A DNA stretch of 64,000 bases from Leucobacter sp. CX169 (GTDB lineage: Bacteria > Actinomycetota > Actinomycetes > Actinomycetales > Microbacteriaceae), in the NCBI RefSeq assembly GCF_017161405.1, contig NZ_CP071051.1, forward strand, positions 124,001 through 188,000, given 5' to 3'. The notes beneath the pieces are model-generated. The model searched no databases. It saw only the letters and a program-made list of their open reading frames with translations, and had not been told where the DNA came from. The position numbers and the translations under genes were made by a program. Positions 1-9,321 of the stretch are shown piece after piece. Positions within the stretch are counted from its first letter, which is position 1. Each line of letters starts with the position of its first letter.

Positions 1-1
1 G

Positions 2-475
2 GGCCAGACGGTGACGCTCTGGGAGCTCGTGGAGGGCGAGTGGCAGATCGCCACCGATGCCCGCGGCAACTCGTCGCAGCTCACCGACGCGGACGGGGCG
101 TACGAATTCGCGGTGTCCCCGACGGACTACGACGAGCACTCGGACGGGTACCTCCTGCCGCGCGAGTACCGTACCGCGGTTGCGGTTCCCGGGGGCTACC
201 TCCTGAGCAGCGGGAGCACGACCGCGTCGCTCGAGGGCGAGCGGGCGGTGTCGCAGAGCGCGCAGATTACGACGCTCGACGACGCGGGCAGCGTGGACAT
301 CTCCACCGTGCAGAGCGATCGCACGCTGAGCTTCCCGTTCGTGAAGGTCGCGCTGGCGTTCACCGGTTCGAGCTTCGCGCTGGGATGGGTCGCGGTCTTG
401 ATCCTGCTCGGCCTCGTCGTCGTGTTCGCTGGAGTGCGACGCCAGCGCTCGCCGCACGCTCGGAAGACATCATGA
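2..475 (+). CDS. C-terminal part of a sortase-anchored surface protein
   Basis: The reading frame is open to the left edge, so this is the 3' part of a longer gene whose start lies outside the window. The visible part looks like the last beta-rich repeat of an SdrD_B/Cna_B-type surface protein (DADGAYEF, EYRTAVAVPGGY), but no family is certain. The end is a cell-wall sorting signal: LAFTG at 353-367, a hydrophobic stretch (WVAVLILLGLVVVFAGV) and a basic tail (RRQRSPHARK). LAxTG is the motif known for class E sortases of high-GC Gram-positives, so the protein is probably exported and linked to peptidoglycan. The stop overlaps a possible ATG of the next frame (ATGA at 472-475), suggesting one transcript with the following small gene. 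Confidence 0.7.
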   Translation, partial: GQTVTLWELVEGEWQIATDARGNSSQLTDADGAYEFAVSPTDYDEHSDGYLLPREYRTAVAVPGGYLLSSGSTTASLEGERAVSQSAQITTLDDAGSVDISTVQSDRTLSFPFVKVALAFTGSSFALGWVAVLILLGLVVVFAGVRRQRSPHARKTS

Positions 476-489
476 GAGAAGGGGCGGCG

Positions 490-894
490 ATGACTGATCG
501 CGGCAGGCATGCAATGGAACCGGAGATTCAGGAGGGCTCGGGGGCGTCCCGCCCGCGGCGCACGCTGCTGTGGGCCGGGGGCGCAGCCGCTGCCGCGCTG
601 ACGGTGGGGGCGCTCGCCTGGTGGAACTGGCCGGCGCCGGGCGTGGCGGACGTCACGATCCTGGGGGTCGACTACACGACCAACATGGAGGTCGAGGAGC
701 ACGGCGGATATGTCTACGTCACCGTGCCGGTGAACTCCGACCCGCGCTCGGTGGTGGTGGAGGTCGGCAACGCGGGAGACGACCAAGAGATCCGTGAGTT
801 CCTCGATGGCCTCGACACGCTCGTCCCTGGCGAGCACGTCGTCGAGCTGCGAGCGTCGAACCTCCACTTCATCGTGGACGGTCTGGCCGAATAG
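490..894 (+). CDS. Small membrane-anchored protein of unknown function
   Basis: This 134-residue protein has a basic N-terminus, one membrane segment (residues about 26-47, ending in WWNWP) and an outside domain of about 85 residues with no recognised family. The extracellular part contains VTVPVNSDP and a regular beta-like pattern. The start at 490 is preceded by GAAGGGG at good spacing. An alternative ATG at 472 overlaps the stop of the surface-protein gene by ATGA and would add six residues. The tight link with the sortase substrate upstream suggests an envelope role, which is inference only. Confidence 0.6.
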   Translation: MTDRGRHAMEPEIQEGSGASRPRRTLLWAGGAAAAALTVGALAWWNWPAPGVADVTILGVDYTTNMEVEEHGGYVYVTVPVNSDPRSVVVEVGNAGDDQEIREFLDGLDTLVPGEHVVELRASNLHFIVDGLAE

Positions 895-907
895 ATAGGG
901 TGGTCGC

Positions 908-2887
908 ATGACCGCAGCCACCACGCCCTCCTCCGGAATCGACCTCGCCGAACTCGACTCGGCCGTCCGCCCGCAGGACGATCTGTACCGCCATGTCAAC
1001 GGTAAGTGGATCGAGCGGACCGAGATTCCCGCCGACAAGGCGCGCTACGGCTCGTTCGCGGTGCTCGCCGAAAACGCCGAGGACGCGGTCCGCGAGATCA
1101 TCACGCAGACCGAGGCCCCGGCCGCCGGTGCGGGCAGTGCCACGGAGGCCGAGAAGGTCGCCGCGCTGTATGCGAGCTTCATGGACGTCGAGCGGGCGGA
1201 TGCGCTCGGCGCGGACCCGATCCTGGGCGATCTCGCCCGCGCGCTCGCGGTGGGCTCGGTTGCCGAGCTCGTGGCGCTCGTCGGCGAGCTCGAGCGCGAG
1301 GGCCTTGGCGGGTTCTACGGGATGTTCATCGACAACGACCCGGGGGATCCGAACCGCTACATCGCGTTCGTGATGCAGGGCGGGCTCGGCCTGCCCGACG
1401 AGTCGTACTACCGCGAGGAGCAGTTCGAGGAGGTGCGCGGCCAGTACCTGGCGCACATCGAGCGCATGCTCGAGCTTGCGAAAGTTCCGGGGGCCGCCGA
1501 GAAGGCCGCGCTGAGCTACGATCTCGAGCGCCGCATCGCCGCGAGCCACTGGGACAAGGTTGCGAGCCGCGACATCCAGAAGCTGTACAACCTGCGCGAC
1601 TTCGCCGGGCTGCAGGAGATCACCCCGCAGCTCGACTGGAGCGCGTATCTGAGCGCGATGGGCGCGCCCGAGGGCGCGTTCGCCGAGGTCGTCGCCGGCC
1701 AGCCCGACGCGCTTGCCGGCCTCGCCGCGCTGCTGGTCGAGGACGAGCTCCCCGCCTGGCGGGCCTGGCTCGCCTGGGCCCTCGTGCGCTCCTCCGCCTC
1801 GTTGCTGTCGCAGGAGATGTCGCGCGCGAACTTCGAGTTCTATGGCACTGCACTCACCGGCGCGACCGAACAGCGCGACCGCTGGCGCCGCGGCGTCTCG
1901 TTCGTCGAGGGATCGATGGGCGAGGCGGTCGGCCGGCTCTACGTCGAGCGCCACTTCGACGAGTCCGCGAAGGCGTCGATGGACGTGCTTGTGGGACACC
2001 TCATCGAGGCGTACCGCGAGTCGATCCAGGAGCTGGACTGGATGGGGGCGGACACGAAGGTGCGCGCCCTCGAAAAGCTCGACAAGTTCACCCCCAAGAT
2101 CGGCTACCCCGTGAAGTGGCGCGACTACTCCGCGCTCGAAGCGGACGCGGGCGACCTCGTCGGCAACTCGCGGCGCGTGGCCGTGCTCGACTTCAACCGC
2201 GAGCTCGGCAAGCTCGGGCGTCCGATCGACCGCGACGAGTGGTTCATGACGCCGCAAACCGTGAACGCGTACTACAACCCGGGATTCAACGAGATCGTCT
2301 TCCCCGCGGCGATCCTGCAGCCCCCGTTCTTCGACAAGAGCTGGGACGACGCGGCGAACTTCGGCGCGATCGGCGCCGTTATCGGCCACGAGATCGGCCA
2401 CGGCTTCGACGACCAGGGCTCGCGCTACGACGGCGACGGCAAGCTCACCGACTGGTGGACCGAAGGCGACCGCGCGGCGTTCGAGACGCGCACCAAAGCG
2501 CTCATCGACCAGTACAACGCGCTCTCGCCCGAGGGTGCCGACGGGCAGACAGTCAACGGTGAGCTCACGATCGGCGAGAACATCGGCGACCTCGGCGGCC
2601 TCGCGATCGCGTGGCGCGCGTACCTGCGCTCGCTCGCCGGCGCCGAGTCGCCGGTGATCGACGGGCTGAGCGGAGCCGAGCGCTTCTTCCTCTCCTGGGC
2701 CCAGGCCTGGCAGCAGAAGTCGCGTCCCGAAGAGGTCGTGCGCCTGCTCACGATCGACCCGCACTCGCCCAATGAGTTCCGCTGCAACCAGATCGTCGCG
2801 AACCTCGAAGCCTTCCACGAGGCGTACAACACGCAGCCCGGCGACAAGCTCTGGCTCGATCCGGCCGAGCGCGTCTCGATCTGGTAG
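908..2887 (+). CDS. M13 family zinc metallopeptidase (PepO/neprilysin type)
   Basis: This is a 659-residue endopeptidase of the M13 family, the usual length for bacterial PepO. The zinc site is intact: H494-E-x-x-H498 in the segment GHEIGHGFDDQG, followed by the third ligand in E557-N-I-G-D561. NAYYNP and the C-terminal FRCNQIVANLEAF block are also typical. There is no signal peptide, so it is probably cytoplasmic, as in many actinobacterial members, where it would trim peptides. It starts 13 bp after the small membrane-protein gene, but no functional link is evident. Confidence 0.95.
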   Translation: MTAATTPSSGIDLAELDSAVRPQDDLYRHVNGKWIERTEIPADKARYGSFAVLAENAEDAVREIITQTEAPAAGAGSATEAEKVAALYASFMDVERADALGADPILGDLARALAVGSVAELVALVGELEREGLGGFYGMFIDNDPGDPNRYIAFVMQGGLGLPDESYYREEQFEEVRGQYLAHIERMLELAKVPGAAEKAALSYDLERRIAASHWDKVASRDIQKLYNLRDFAGLQEITPQLDWSAYLSAMGAPEGAFAEVVAGQPDALAGLAALLVEDELPAWRAWLAWALVRSSASLLSQEMSRANFEFYGTALTGATEQRDRWRRGVSFVEGSMGEAVGRLYVERHFDESAKASMDVLVGHLIEAYRESIQELDWMGADTKVRALEKLDKFTPKIGYPVKWRDYSALEADAGDLVGNSRRVAVLDFNRELGKLGRPIDRDEWFMTPQTVNAYYNPGFNEIVFPAAILQPPFFDKSWDDAANFGAIGAVIGHEIGHGFDDQGSRYDGDGKLTDWWTEGDRAAFETRTKALIDQYNALSPEGADGQTVNGELTIGENIGDLGGLAIAWRAYLRSLAGAESPVIDGLSGAERFFLSWAQAWQQKSRPEEVVRLLTIDPHSPNEFRCNQIVANLEAFHEAYNTQPGDKLWLDPAERVSIW

Positions 2888-2904
2888 CGGCGGCTGGCGG
2901 CCCG

Positions 2905-2920
2905 GATCCTGCGCAGGATC
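2905..2920. repeat. Perfect 16-bp palindrome (GATCCTGCGCAGGATC)
   Basis: This perfect palindrome lies between the convergent M13 peptidase and flavodoxin-fold genes. It is built from two back-to-back copies of GATCCTGC, the half-site of the GCAGGATCCTGC motif that recurs in intergenic spaces of this window. It may act as a weak terminator hairpin or protein site; no T-run follows it. Confidence 0.5.
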
Positions 2921-2936
2921 GCGGGCGCCGGGCAAC

Positions 2937-3572
2937 CTAGGTGCGTTGAGGCTCGCTCTGCAGGACCGCGGAGCGGGCCTTTGGCGTTTCATCCGGGCGC
3001 CCCGCATCGCGCTGCCGGTCGCCCGCGCCGATGCGCTCGGACTTTTCGAGCCAGCGGCTGATTTTCCCCTCGCTCGCGGCGCCCACCCCCATGAAGCGGT
3101 GCACGCGGAACGGGCGCACGCCGCAGAACTTCAGCGTTCTCCGGCCAATCTGTGCGGCGGCGGGCGTGCCCATGAATGGCAGTGCATAGCCTGGGGTGTC
3201 CGAGAGGAGCAAGAGTCGCCCGCTTCGCCCCGCGAGGAGGCCCCGCGGGAATCCGAGCGGCGTCATCTCGTACTCCTCGTGCGGAAGTAGGGCGCGGTCG
3301 AAGAATCCCTTGAGCAGTGCGGGCGCGGATCCCCACCACATGGGCGACGCCACGACAATCCGGCTCGCCGCGTGCAGCGCCTCCCGGGCGTCGGCGAGAT
3401 CCGGCTCGATCGGGATCCGTCCTCGGTAGCCGAACCGGAGGTTCGGGTCGAAGTCGAGTTCCCGCAGCCGAAGGAGGCGGGCGTTGCCGTTGCCGGCGAC
3501 GTACCGCTCGGCCATCGCCGCGGTGAGGGACTCAGGGTTCGGGTGGTCGTCGATGACGAGTGTGGAAGTCAT
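2937..3572 (-). CDS. Flavodoxin-fold NAD(P)H oxidoreductase (Flavodoxin_2 family)
   Basis: This 211-residue protein belongs to the NAD(P)H:quinone reductase/MdaB-like Flavodoxin_2 family. The N-terminal IDDHPNPESLT follows the usual first strand and FMN-phosphate loop. SPMWWGSAPALLKGFFDR is the family signature around the flavin, and SDTPGYALPFMG fits the second flavin loop. It would be a soluble FMN enzyme reducing quinones or similar electrophiles with NAD(P)H. It is transcribed divergently from a TetR regulator 57 bp away with an inverted repeat between them, the usual layout of a regulator next to the detoxification gene it represses. The last 30 residues are polar and extend beyond the core fold. 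Confidence 0.85.
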   Translation of the reverse strand: MTSTLVIDDHPNPESLTAAMAERYVAGNGNARLLRLRELDFDPNLRFGYRGRIPIEPDLADAREALHAASRIVVASPMWWGSAPALLKGFFDRALLPHEEYEMTPLGFPRGLLAGRSGRLLLLSDTPGYALPFMGTPAAAQIGRRTLKFCGVRPFRVHRFMGVGAASEGKISRWLEKSERIGAGDRQRDAGRPDETPKARSAVLQSEPQRT

Positions 3573-3584
3573 GTTGCCTGCAAT

Positions 3585-3619
3585 CTTGGCACTGTCTATT
3601 TCAGGTGGACAGTGTCAAG
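3585..3619. promoter_or_regulatory. Operator/promoter between flavodoxin-fold gene and tetR
   Basis: A 12-bp inverted repeat with one mismatch, CTTGGCACTGTC (3585-3596) and GACAGTGTCAAG (3608-3619), has an 11-bp spacer. On the minus strand it contains TTGACA, a consensus -35 box reading toward the reductase gene; the plus strand has TTGGCA. The palindrome therefore overlaps promoter elements in both directions, as expected for a TetR operator. Its assignment to the adjacent TetR is inference. Confidence 0.65.
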
Positions 3620-3629
3620 ATAGGGAAGA

Positions 3630-4229
3630 ATGTTGCTCGTGTCAAGTTCCCAGGGGTCGTACCACCACGGCAGTCTCGCCCGAGCGCTCGAGGACGCCGC
3701 GATGCAACTACTCGAGCGCATGCCGGCGCCGGAGATCAGCCTGCGCGAGGTCGCGCGCGCGGCAAACGTCAGCCACAACGCGCCCTACCACCACTTCACC
3801 GACCGAAAAGGGTTGATTCAGGCGCTCGCCGAGCGCAGCATGGCAGATCTCGTTGACGCGGTGCATGCCGCTGTGGCCGCGGGTGGCAGTGCGCAGGAGG
3901 ATCTCTTCGCCGGAGGGGTCGCGTACATCCGCTTCGCGGTCGATCGCCCACACGCGTTCAACGCGGTCTACGACCCGACCGTGTGCATTCCTGGTGCGCC
4001 CACTGAGCGGATGGCGCCGCTCATCGACGATCTCGCCGTGACGCTCGGCCAGGCCGTCGCGGCCGCGGGGCTTCCGGAAGAGGACGACGCGCGTTCGCTC
4101 TGGGCCACCATTCACGGCCTCGGCACGCTCAGCGCTGCGGGCCACTTCTCGGTGGACGAGGCGATCTCGGCGTACGCGTCGGCGCTGAGCCGCCTGCTCG
4201 GGGTGCACGAAGACTCACCCGGGGTGTGA
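3630..4229 (+). CDS. TetR/AcrR family transcriptional regulator
   Basis: This 199-residue one-component repressor has a TetR_N helix-turn-helix at about residues 10-57. Its pattern ISLREVARAANVSHNAPYHHFTDRKGL is a textbook recognition region, and the C-terminal ligand domain resembles the TetR_C_33 type. It is divergent from the flavodoxin-fold reductase with a palindrome in the shared promoter. It likely represses that gene, and itself, until an electrophile or quinone-like ligand binds. The ATG at 3630 has AGGGAAG upstream. Confidence 0.9.
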   Translation: MLLVSSSQGSYHHGSLARALEDAAMQLLERMPAPEISLREVARAANVSHNAPYHHFTDRKGLIQALAERSMADLVDAVHAAVAAGGSAQEDLFAGGVAYIRFAVDRPHAFNAVYDPTVCIPGAPTERMAPLIDDLAVTLGQAVAAAGLPEEDDARSLWATIHGLGTLSAAGHFSVDEAISAYASALSRLLGVHEDSPGV

Positions 4230-4312
4230 GGCGGCCCAAGTGGTTGACCACCGTGCGCACGATTGCGATTCGCGCGCGGGAAGCGGATGCGCGAGCGAGC
4301 GCTGGAAGCGCG

Positions 4313-5293
4313 TTAGCCCGTCTGCGCTGCCGATGCCACGGCCGCGGGACTCGCGTCGACGGAGCCCCCGTGCTCGGTGCAACGTGCATCGGCGTGCTCT
4401 GCGCACGTGACGAAACGCGCGCGGCACGACGGGTCGGCGCAGTTCTGCAGTGTCGATGACGGGGTGGCGCAGACGGCGCAGCGGCCGAGCACGGCGGCGT
4501 TCGGTGCGAAGTCCAGCGCCTCGCGCCCGTCGAACACCGCGAGCGAGCCCTCCCAAAGCCCGTCGTTGCCGAAGGCCTCGCCGTAGCGGACGATGCCGCC
4601 GTCAATCTGGTACACCTCGCTGAAACCGCGCTTGATCATGGCGGCAGAGAGGATCTCGCAGCGAATGCCGCCGGTGCAGTACGTGACGACGGGGCGATCC
4701 TTGATGTCGTCGAAGGCTCCCTGCTCGATCTGCTCGATGAAGCCGTGTGTGCTCGACACCTCGGGCACGACGGCGTCCTTGAACCGACCGATCGTCGCCT
4801 CGTACGCGTTGCGGCCGTCGAAGAAGACGACGTCCTCGCCGCGCTCGGCCACGAGTTCGTTCACCGCCTCCGGGCTCAGGTGCACGCCGCCGCCGACAAT
4901 GCCGGCCGCGTCGACCTCGGTTTCGTCGGCCAGGCCGAAGGCCACGAGCTCGTCGCGCGCCTTCACGCTCAGGCCGGGGAAGTCGGTGATGCGGCGCCAG
5001 GGCGCGCGTCGGTCGATCCCGTGCAGCGGCTCGGCGGCGTCGTCCGCGAAGCCCGTCCCCTCGCTCCACTTCACCTCGAGCCCGGCGAAGGGGCCGTACT
5101 CGCGGGTGCGCCGGAGGTACTGCTTGCAGGCGTCGATCTCGCCGCCCACGGTGCCGTTAATGCCGTGCTTCGAGACGATGATGCGCCCGCGCAACCCGAG
5201 CGATTCGCAGAGCTCGCGCTGCCAGAGACGCACGGCCTCGGGGTCGGCGACGGGGGCAAACGTGTAATACAGCAGGATCTTCGGGTCGCTCAC
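4313..5293 (-). CDS. trhO: tRNA uridine(34) hydroxylase TrhO (rhodanese family)
   Basis: This 326-residue homologue of E. coli YceA/TrhO uses O2 to hydroxylate uridine-34 of certain tRNAs to ho5U. Its order is an N-terminal UPF0176 domain ([21 protein letters not shown]), a rhodanese domain with the active-site loop [10 protein letters not shown], and a C-terminal cysteine-rich zinc-binding tail ([15 protein letters not shown]-x-E-H). The GTG at 5293 gives the family N-terminus; the longer open frame upstream has no family sequence. It is oriented like the hyuAB genes, but a strong hairpin separates them, so it is probably a separate unit. Confidence 0.95.
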   Translation of the reverse strand: MSDPKILLYYTFAPVADPEAVRLWQRELCESLGLRGRIIVSKHGINGTVGGEIDACKQYLRRTREYGPFAGLEVKWSEGTGFADDAAEPLHGIDRRAPWRRITDFPGLSVKARDELVAFGLADETEVDAAGIVGGGVHLSPEAVNELVAERGEDVVFFDGRNAYEATIGRFKDAVVPEVSSTHGFIEQIEQGAFDDIKDRPVVTYCTGGIRCEILSAAMIKRGFSEVYQIDGGIVRYGEAFGNDGLWEGSLAVFDGREALDFAPNAAVLGRCAVCATPSSTLQNCADPSCRARFVTCAEHADARCTEHGGSVDASPAAVASAAQTG

Positions 5294-5365
5294 GGCTTCA
5301 ATCGTACGGGCGGCGCCTGCGTGAACGCGCCGGATCCTGCCCCACCTCTCGCGAGTCCCGCCCCT

Positions 5366-5422
5366 CGACCTTGCGCAAAGGGCTGCCTCACCTGTCGTGA
5401 AGGGGCCTTTTGCGCAAGGTCG
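5366..5422. terminator. 3'-end hairpin with TTGCGCAA core
   Basis: The arms CGACCTTGCGCAAAGG (5366-5381) and its complement with one extra base (5406-5422) enclose a 24-nt loop. The hairpin lies just after hyuB on the minus strand and before trhO, so it probably ends the hyuAB message. Two similar hairpins occur at 19451-19507 and 23051-23107. Confidence 0.6.
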
Positions 5423-5471
5423 CTGGGGGAAGAGGGGAAGGGGAAGAACAAGGAAGAGGGGCAGTGCGGGG

Positions 5472-7115
5472 CTAGCCCAGGCGGCCCTCCGCGCGGTCCC
5501 ACGCGGCGAGCTCAGCGCTCCGCAGAGCAGGATCCCCGAAGCCGCCGCCGCCCGCGGTCTCCACGCGGACGACCGTGCCCGGGGCCAGCAGTCGGGACGT
5601 CTTCCGCGGGGTGTCGAGCACGGTCCCGTCCGGGCCGAGCACCGTGATCGTCGTCGCCTGGGCGACCGCGCCGCCCGACGCCCCCTCGGGGGCGAAGCGC
5701 GCGTCGGTCTGCTCGGCATAGAACGTCACGTGCTGCGGGTGCTCGAGGATCTCGTACTCGCGGCGCAGCCCGAGGCCGCCGCTGTGCTCGCCCTGGCCCT
5801 GCGAGCCCGGGATGAACTCGGTCTTCAGGATGCGGATGTTGTAGTTCGTCTCGACCACCTCGGTCGGCATGACGCCCACGTTGGACATGTAGGTGTCGAC
5901 GCCGTCGAGCCCGTCCGAGCCGGCGGTGCCGCCCGTGCCGCCGCCGACCACGTCCGCCATGACGGCGGGCAGCCCGGTCGAGGGGTTCGTCGAGCCCGCG
6001 TTGAAGCTGAAGAAGCTGACGGAGCTCGATGCGACCGCGCGGTCGGGCCAGATCTGCTGCATCGCGCGGATGAGCGTGTCGGCGAGGCGCTGGCACGTGT
6101 TGTGTCGGATGGACACGGCCGCCGGCGGCAGCGGGTTGATGACGGTGCCCTCGGGCGCGATCACGTCGACCCGGCGCAGCAGGCCGTCGTTCGATCCGAT
6201 GCCGGGGGCAACCACACACCGCACCGCGTAGACGAGGCCGGCGCGGGCGCTCGCCCACGGCACGTTCATGGCGCCCGCGGTCTGCGGGTCGGACCCGGAC
6301 AGGTCGATGTGCAGCCGGTCGCCCCGCTTCTCGATGCGTGCGTGGATGCGGGTGGGCGGGCCGTCGCGGCCGTCGTCGTCGAGCGAGCCCTCGGCCTCGC
6401 CCACGCCGTCGGGGAGCGCCGCGAGCGCGTTCTGCACGGCGAGCTCGACCACGTCGAGCATGCGCACCATCACGGCGAGCAGCGTCTCGGGGCCGTAGAG
6501 CCGGGCGAGCTCCTGCACCCGCTCGTCGCCGAGCTGGCAGGCCGCGCGCTGGGCGCGCAGGTCGCTGAGCGTGCTCAGCGGGTCGCGGAAGTTCTCGGTG
6601 AGCAGCGCCACGAGGTCCTCGTTCTCGACGCCGGCGATGGAGAGCCGGATCGGGGGCATGACGACGCCCTCGCCGTACAGCTCGGTGAGCTCGGGGCCTT
6701 CGCTTCCGGGGTTCACCCCGCCCACGTCGATGTGGTGCGCGGCGGTGCCGGCCCACGCCGCGAGGGTGCCGTCGAGGTAGATCGGCGTGACGATGTTCAC
6801 GTCGGGCAGGTGCATCGCGCCCTGGTACGGGTGGTTGCAGATGAAGGCGTCACCCGGATTGATGCGCCCGTCCCACTTCGTGAGCACGGACTTCACCACG
6901 AGCGACATCGCCCCGAGCTGCGCCGGGATGTAGTCGGCCTGGGCGACGAGGTCGCCCTCGGCGGTGAAGAGCGCGCACGAGAAGTCGTCCATGTCGCGGA
7001 TGATCGGGCTGTAGCTCGAGCGCTTGAGCAGGCTGCCCATCTCTTCCGCGGCGGAGAGGAGCGCGGCGGAGGCGACCTCGAAGGTCACCGTGTCGATTTC
7101 AGGAGTCAGAGACAT
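5472..7115 (-). CDS. hyuB: Hydantoinase B/oxoprolinase family protein
   Basis: This 547-residue protein of the HyuB/OplA C-terminal family is the partner of HyuA in ATP-dependent opening of hydantoins, N-methylhydantoin or 5-oxoproline. Family features are the N-terminal [22 protein letters not shown], the [14 protein letters not shown] block, and the glycine-rich C-terminus ([11 protein letters not shown]). The ATG at 7115 starts in the family's N-terminal block. It lies 8 bp after the stop of hyuA, so the two are co-transcribed and probably form one complex. The substrate cannot be read from sequence; the divergent imidase-like gene suggests cyclic ureides or imides. Confidence 0.92.
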   Translation of the reverse strand: MSLTPEIDTVTFEVASAALLSAAEEMGSLLKRSSYSPIIRDMDDFSCALFTAEGDLVAQADYIPAQLGAMSLVVKSVLTKWDGRINPGDAFICNHPYQGAMHLPDVNIVTPIYLDGTLAAWAGTAAHHIDVGGVNPGSEGPELTELYGEGVVMPPIRLSIAGVENEDLVALLTENFRDPLSTLSDLRAQRAACQLGDERVQELARLYGPETLLAVMVRMLDVVELAVQNALAALPDGVGEAEGSLDDDGRDGPPTRIHARIEKRGDRLHIDLSGSDPQTAGAMNVPWASARAGLVYAVRCVVAPGIGSNDGLLRRVDVIAPEGTVINPLPPAAVSIRHNTCQRLADTLIRAMQQIWPDRAVASSSVSFFSFNAGSTNPSTGLPAVMADVVGGGTGGTAGSDGLDGVDTYMSNVGVMPTEVVETNYNIRILKTEFIPGSQGQGEHSGGLGLRREYEILEHPQHVTFYAEQTDARFAPEGASGGAVAQATTITVLGPDGTVLDTPRKTSRLLAPGTVVRVETAGGGGFGDPALRSAELAAWDRAEGRLG

Positions 7116-7123
7116 GATGCGGT

Positions 7124-9181
7124 TCAGGCCTTTCGTGAGTGATCGGTGACCACGAGGTCGAGGGTGCTGAGCGCTTCGACGCTCTGGCCGGGCAGCAGCA
7201 CCGTGGTGGCGTCCATCTGCTGGATGATCGCGGGCCCCGTAAACCGGGCCCCGGCCGGGATGCGTGCGCGGTCGATCACGGGGATTTCTGCAGGATCGAA
7301 GCCGGGCAGGCGTACCTCGCGCCGGGCGACGATCGCCGACTCGGGCAGCTCGCACGCGGCGACCTCGACGGCCGCCTCGTCGGCGCGCTCGATCTCGCCC
7401 GTGGAGGCGAGGCGGACCGTGACGATCTCGACCGGCTCGCCCAAGTTGCTGTGGCCGTAGCGCTCACGGTGCACCTCATGGAACTTCGCGGGCAGCTCGG
7501 CGAGCTGCTCGGGGGACCAGCCGGCGACGGGGATGTTGAGCTCGAAGCCCTGTCCGCGGTAGCGGCAGTCGACCGACGCCTCCTCGCGGATCCGATCCTC
7601 GGGCACGCCGTCCGCGAGCAGCTGCTCGCGAGACTCGGCGCTCGTGGACGCGAACCAGGCTATGAGTTCGTTTGTCGCGGCGTCACCCGCGGGCAGCAAG
7701 ATGGTCTGCGAACGGTCGCTGCGGAGGCCAGCGACGAGCAGCCCGTCGGCAGCGAAGAGGCCTGGGCGCAGCGGCAGGATCGCCTGCTTGAGCTCGAGGT
7801 GGCGCAGCAACAGACCCGTGTGGAGGGGGCCCGCCCCGCCGAAGGGCACGAGCGAGAACTCGCGCGGGTCGAGGCCGCGCTCGACGCTCACCTTGCGCAG
7901 GGCGCGCACCATGTGGGCAAGGCCGATCGCGAGGATCGCCTCCGCTCCCTCCTCGACCGAGAAGCCGAGCGGCTCGGCAATTCGCCGCACCGCGGCCACC
8001 GCGAGCTCGCGGTCGAGGGTGAGCCCGCCGGCGAGCTCGCCCGTGCCGAGGGTGCCGAGCACCGCGTGGGCGTCGGTGATGGTGGGTTCGACGCCGCCGC
8101 GGCCGTAGCAGGCGGGCCCGGGCACGGCCTTGGCCGATGCGGGGCCGACGCGCAGACGCCCGGTCGTATCGATCCAGGCGATGCTGCCGCCGCCGGCGCC
8201 GATCGTGTGAATGTCGACCGAGGGCGCGAGCAGGGTGTGATCCTGCACCTCCTGGAGCGTGGTGAAGGGGATCTGGCCGTCGCGGATCAGGCAGACGTCG
8301 GTCGAGGTGCCGCCCATGTCGAGGCTGATGAGGTGCGGCTCGCCAAGCGAGCGCGCGAGGGCCACGAGGCCGGCGACGCCGCCCGCGGGGCCCGAGAGCA
8401 CCAGGCGGTGGGCTTCGGCGCCCGCGCGCTCGGCAGGGACGGACCCGCCGTTGGACTGCATGACGAGGAAGGGGGCGTCAACGCCGCTGTCCGCGAGCGC
8501 ACCGGCGGCGCGCGTGAGGTAGCGCTCGACGAGCGGGCGCAGGGCCGCGTTGATGCCGGCGGTCGCCGTGCGCGGGTACTCGCGGAACTCGCGCGCCACC
8601 TCGCTCGAGAGTGTCACCGGCAGCTCGGGGAAGGCTGCGCGTAGGGCGTCGCCGACGCGCTGCTCGTGGCCGTCGTTGAGATAGCTGAACAGGAAGGAGA
8701 CCGCGATGGCCTCAGGCGCTGCCTCCCGGATCTCGGTGATGAGGTCGGAGAGCTCAGTCTCGTCGAGCGGCGTGAGCACGCGTCCCGCGGAGTCAAGGCG
8801 CTCGGTGAGCTCGAAGCGCAGCGCGCGCGGCACGAGCTCGGCGGGGCGCCGCGGCGTGAGGCTGTACACGTCGGGCCGGTTCGACTGCCGGTAGCCGAGG
8901 ACGTCGCGGAACCCGCGGGTCGTGACGAGCGCGACCCGGGCCAGGTTGCCCGTGAGGGTTGCGTTCGTCGCGACGGTCGTGCCGTGGCACACGAGCGAAA
9001 CCTCGTCGCGCGGCACGCCCTGGGCGGCCAGCGCGTCGACCGCGTTGCTCAGGCCTCGGGACGGGTCGTCGGGCGTCGAGGCCACCTTCGCCTCCCGGAT
9101 CGCGCCGTCACTGCTCCGTGCAATCGCGTCGGTAAAGGTGCCGCCGGCGTCGATGCTGATGGTCCACTGCGTGGGGCTCAC
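7124..9181 (-). CDS. hyuA: Hydantoinase A/oxoprolinase family protein (ATP-dependent)
   Basis: This 685-residue HyuA-type protein has the acetate/sugar kinase-like ATP fold. DAGGTFTDA near the N-terminus and LDMGGTSTDVCL in the middle are the two phosphate-binding loops, and GAGGGSIAW is also typical. With HyuB it would hydrolyse a five-membered cyclic amide at the cost of ATP. The GTG start at 9181 has AAAGGA upstream. It is transcribed divergently from the deacetylase-fold gene 140 bp away, and the spacer must hold the promoters of both arms of this cluster. Confidence 0.93.
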   Translation of the reverse strand: MSPTQWTISIDAGGTFTDAIARSSDGAIREAKVASTPDDPSRGLSNAVDALAAQGVPRDEVSLVCHGTTVATNATLTGNLARVALVTTRGFRDVLGYRQSNRPDVYSLTPRRPAELVPRALRFELTERLDSAGRVLTPLDETELSDLITEIREAAPEAIAVSFLFSYLNDGHEQRVGDALRAAFPELPVTLSSEVAREFREYPRTATAGINAALRPLVERYLTRAAGALADSGVDAPFLVMQSNGGSVPAERAGAEAHRLVLSGPAGGVAGLVALARSLGEPHLISLDMGGTSTDVCLIRDGQIPFTTLQEVQDHTLLAPSVDIHTIGAGGGSIAWIDTTGRLRVGPASAKAVPGPACYGRGGVEPTITDAHAVLGTLGTGELAGGLTLDRELAVAAVRRIAEPLGFSVEEGAEAILAIGLAHMVRALRKVSVERGLDPREFSLVPFGGAGPLHTGLLLRHLELKQAILPLRPGLFAADGLLVAGLRSDRSQTILLPAGDAATNELIAWFASTSAESREQLLADGVPEDRIREEASVDCRYRGQGFELNIPVAGWSPEQLAELPAKFHEVHRERYGHSNLGEPVEIVTVRLASTGEIERADEAAVEVAACELPESAIVARREVRLPGFDPAEIPVIDRARIPAGARFTGPAIIQQMDATTVLLPGQSVEALSTLDLVVTDHSRKA

Positions 9182-9321
9182 GGTGGGTCCTTTCTCCAGT
9201 CACTCCCGGCAGCTTCGCCGGAATACCTCCGAGTCTGTGCTGCTTCCGCCGCGATTGACTCCGCTATCCGACGGATCTCTCTGCCGGATCCTGCCCGGGG
9301 CGAGACGCCTGGGTACGTCGA

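Noticed and set aside
869-3007. A 712-residue open frame on the minus strand across the M13 peptidase gene
   Set aside because: It is an antisense shadow typical of high-GC codon bias; the plus-strand frame carries the complete HExxH metallopeptidase.
5397-7142. Long plus-strand frame opposite hyuB
   Set aside because: It is rich in Arg, Gly and Ala with no family motif, and it is antisense to a gene with clear HyuB motifs.
7139-8644. Long plus-strand frame opposite hyuA
   Set aside because: Same antisense artefact; HyuA motifs are on the minus strand.
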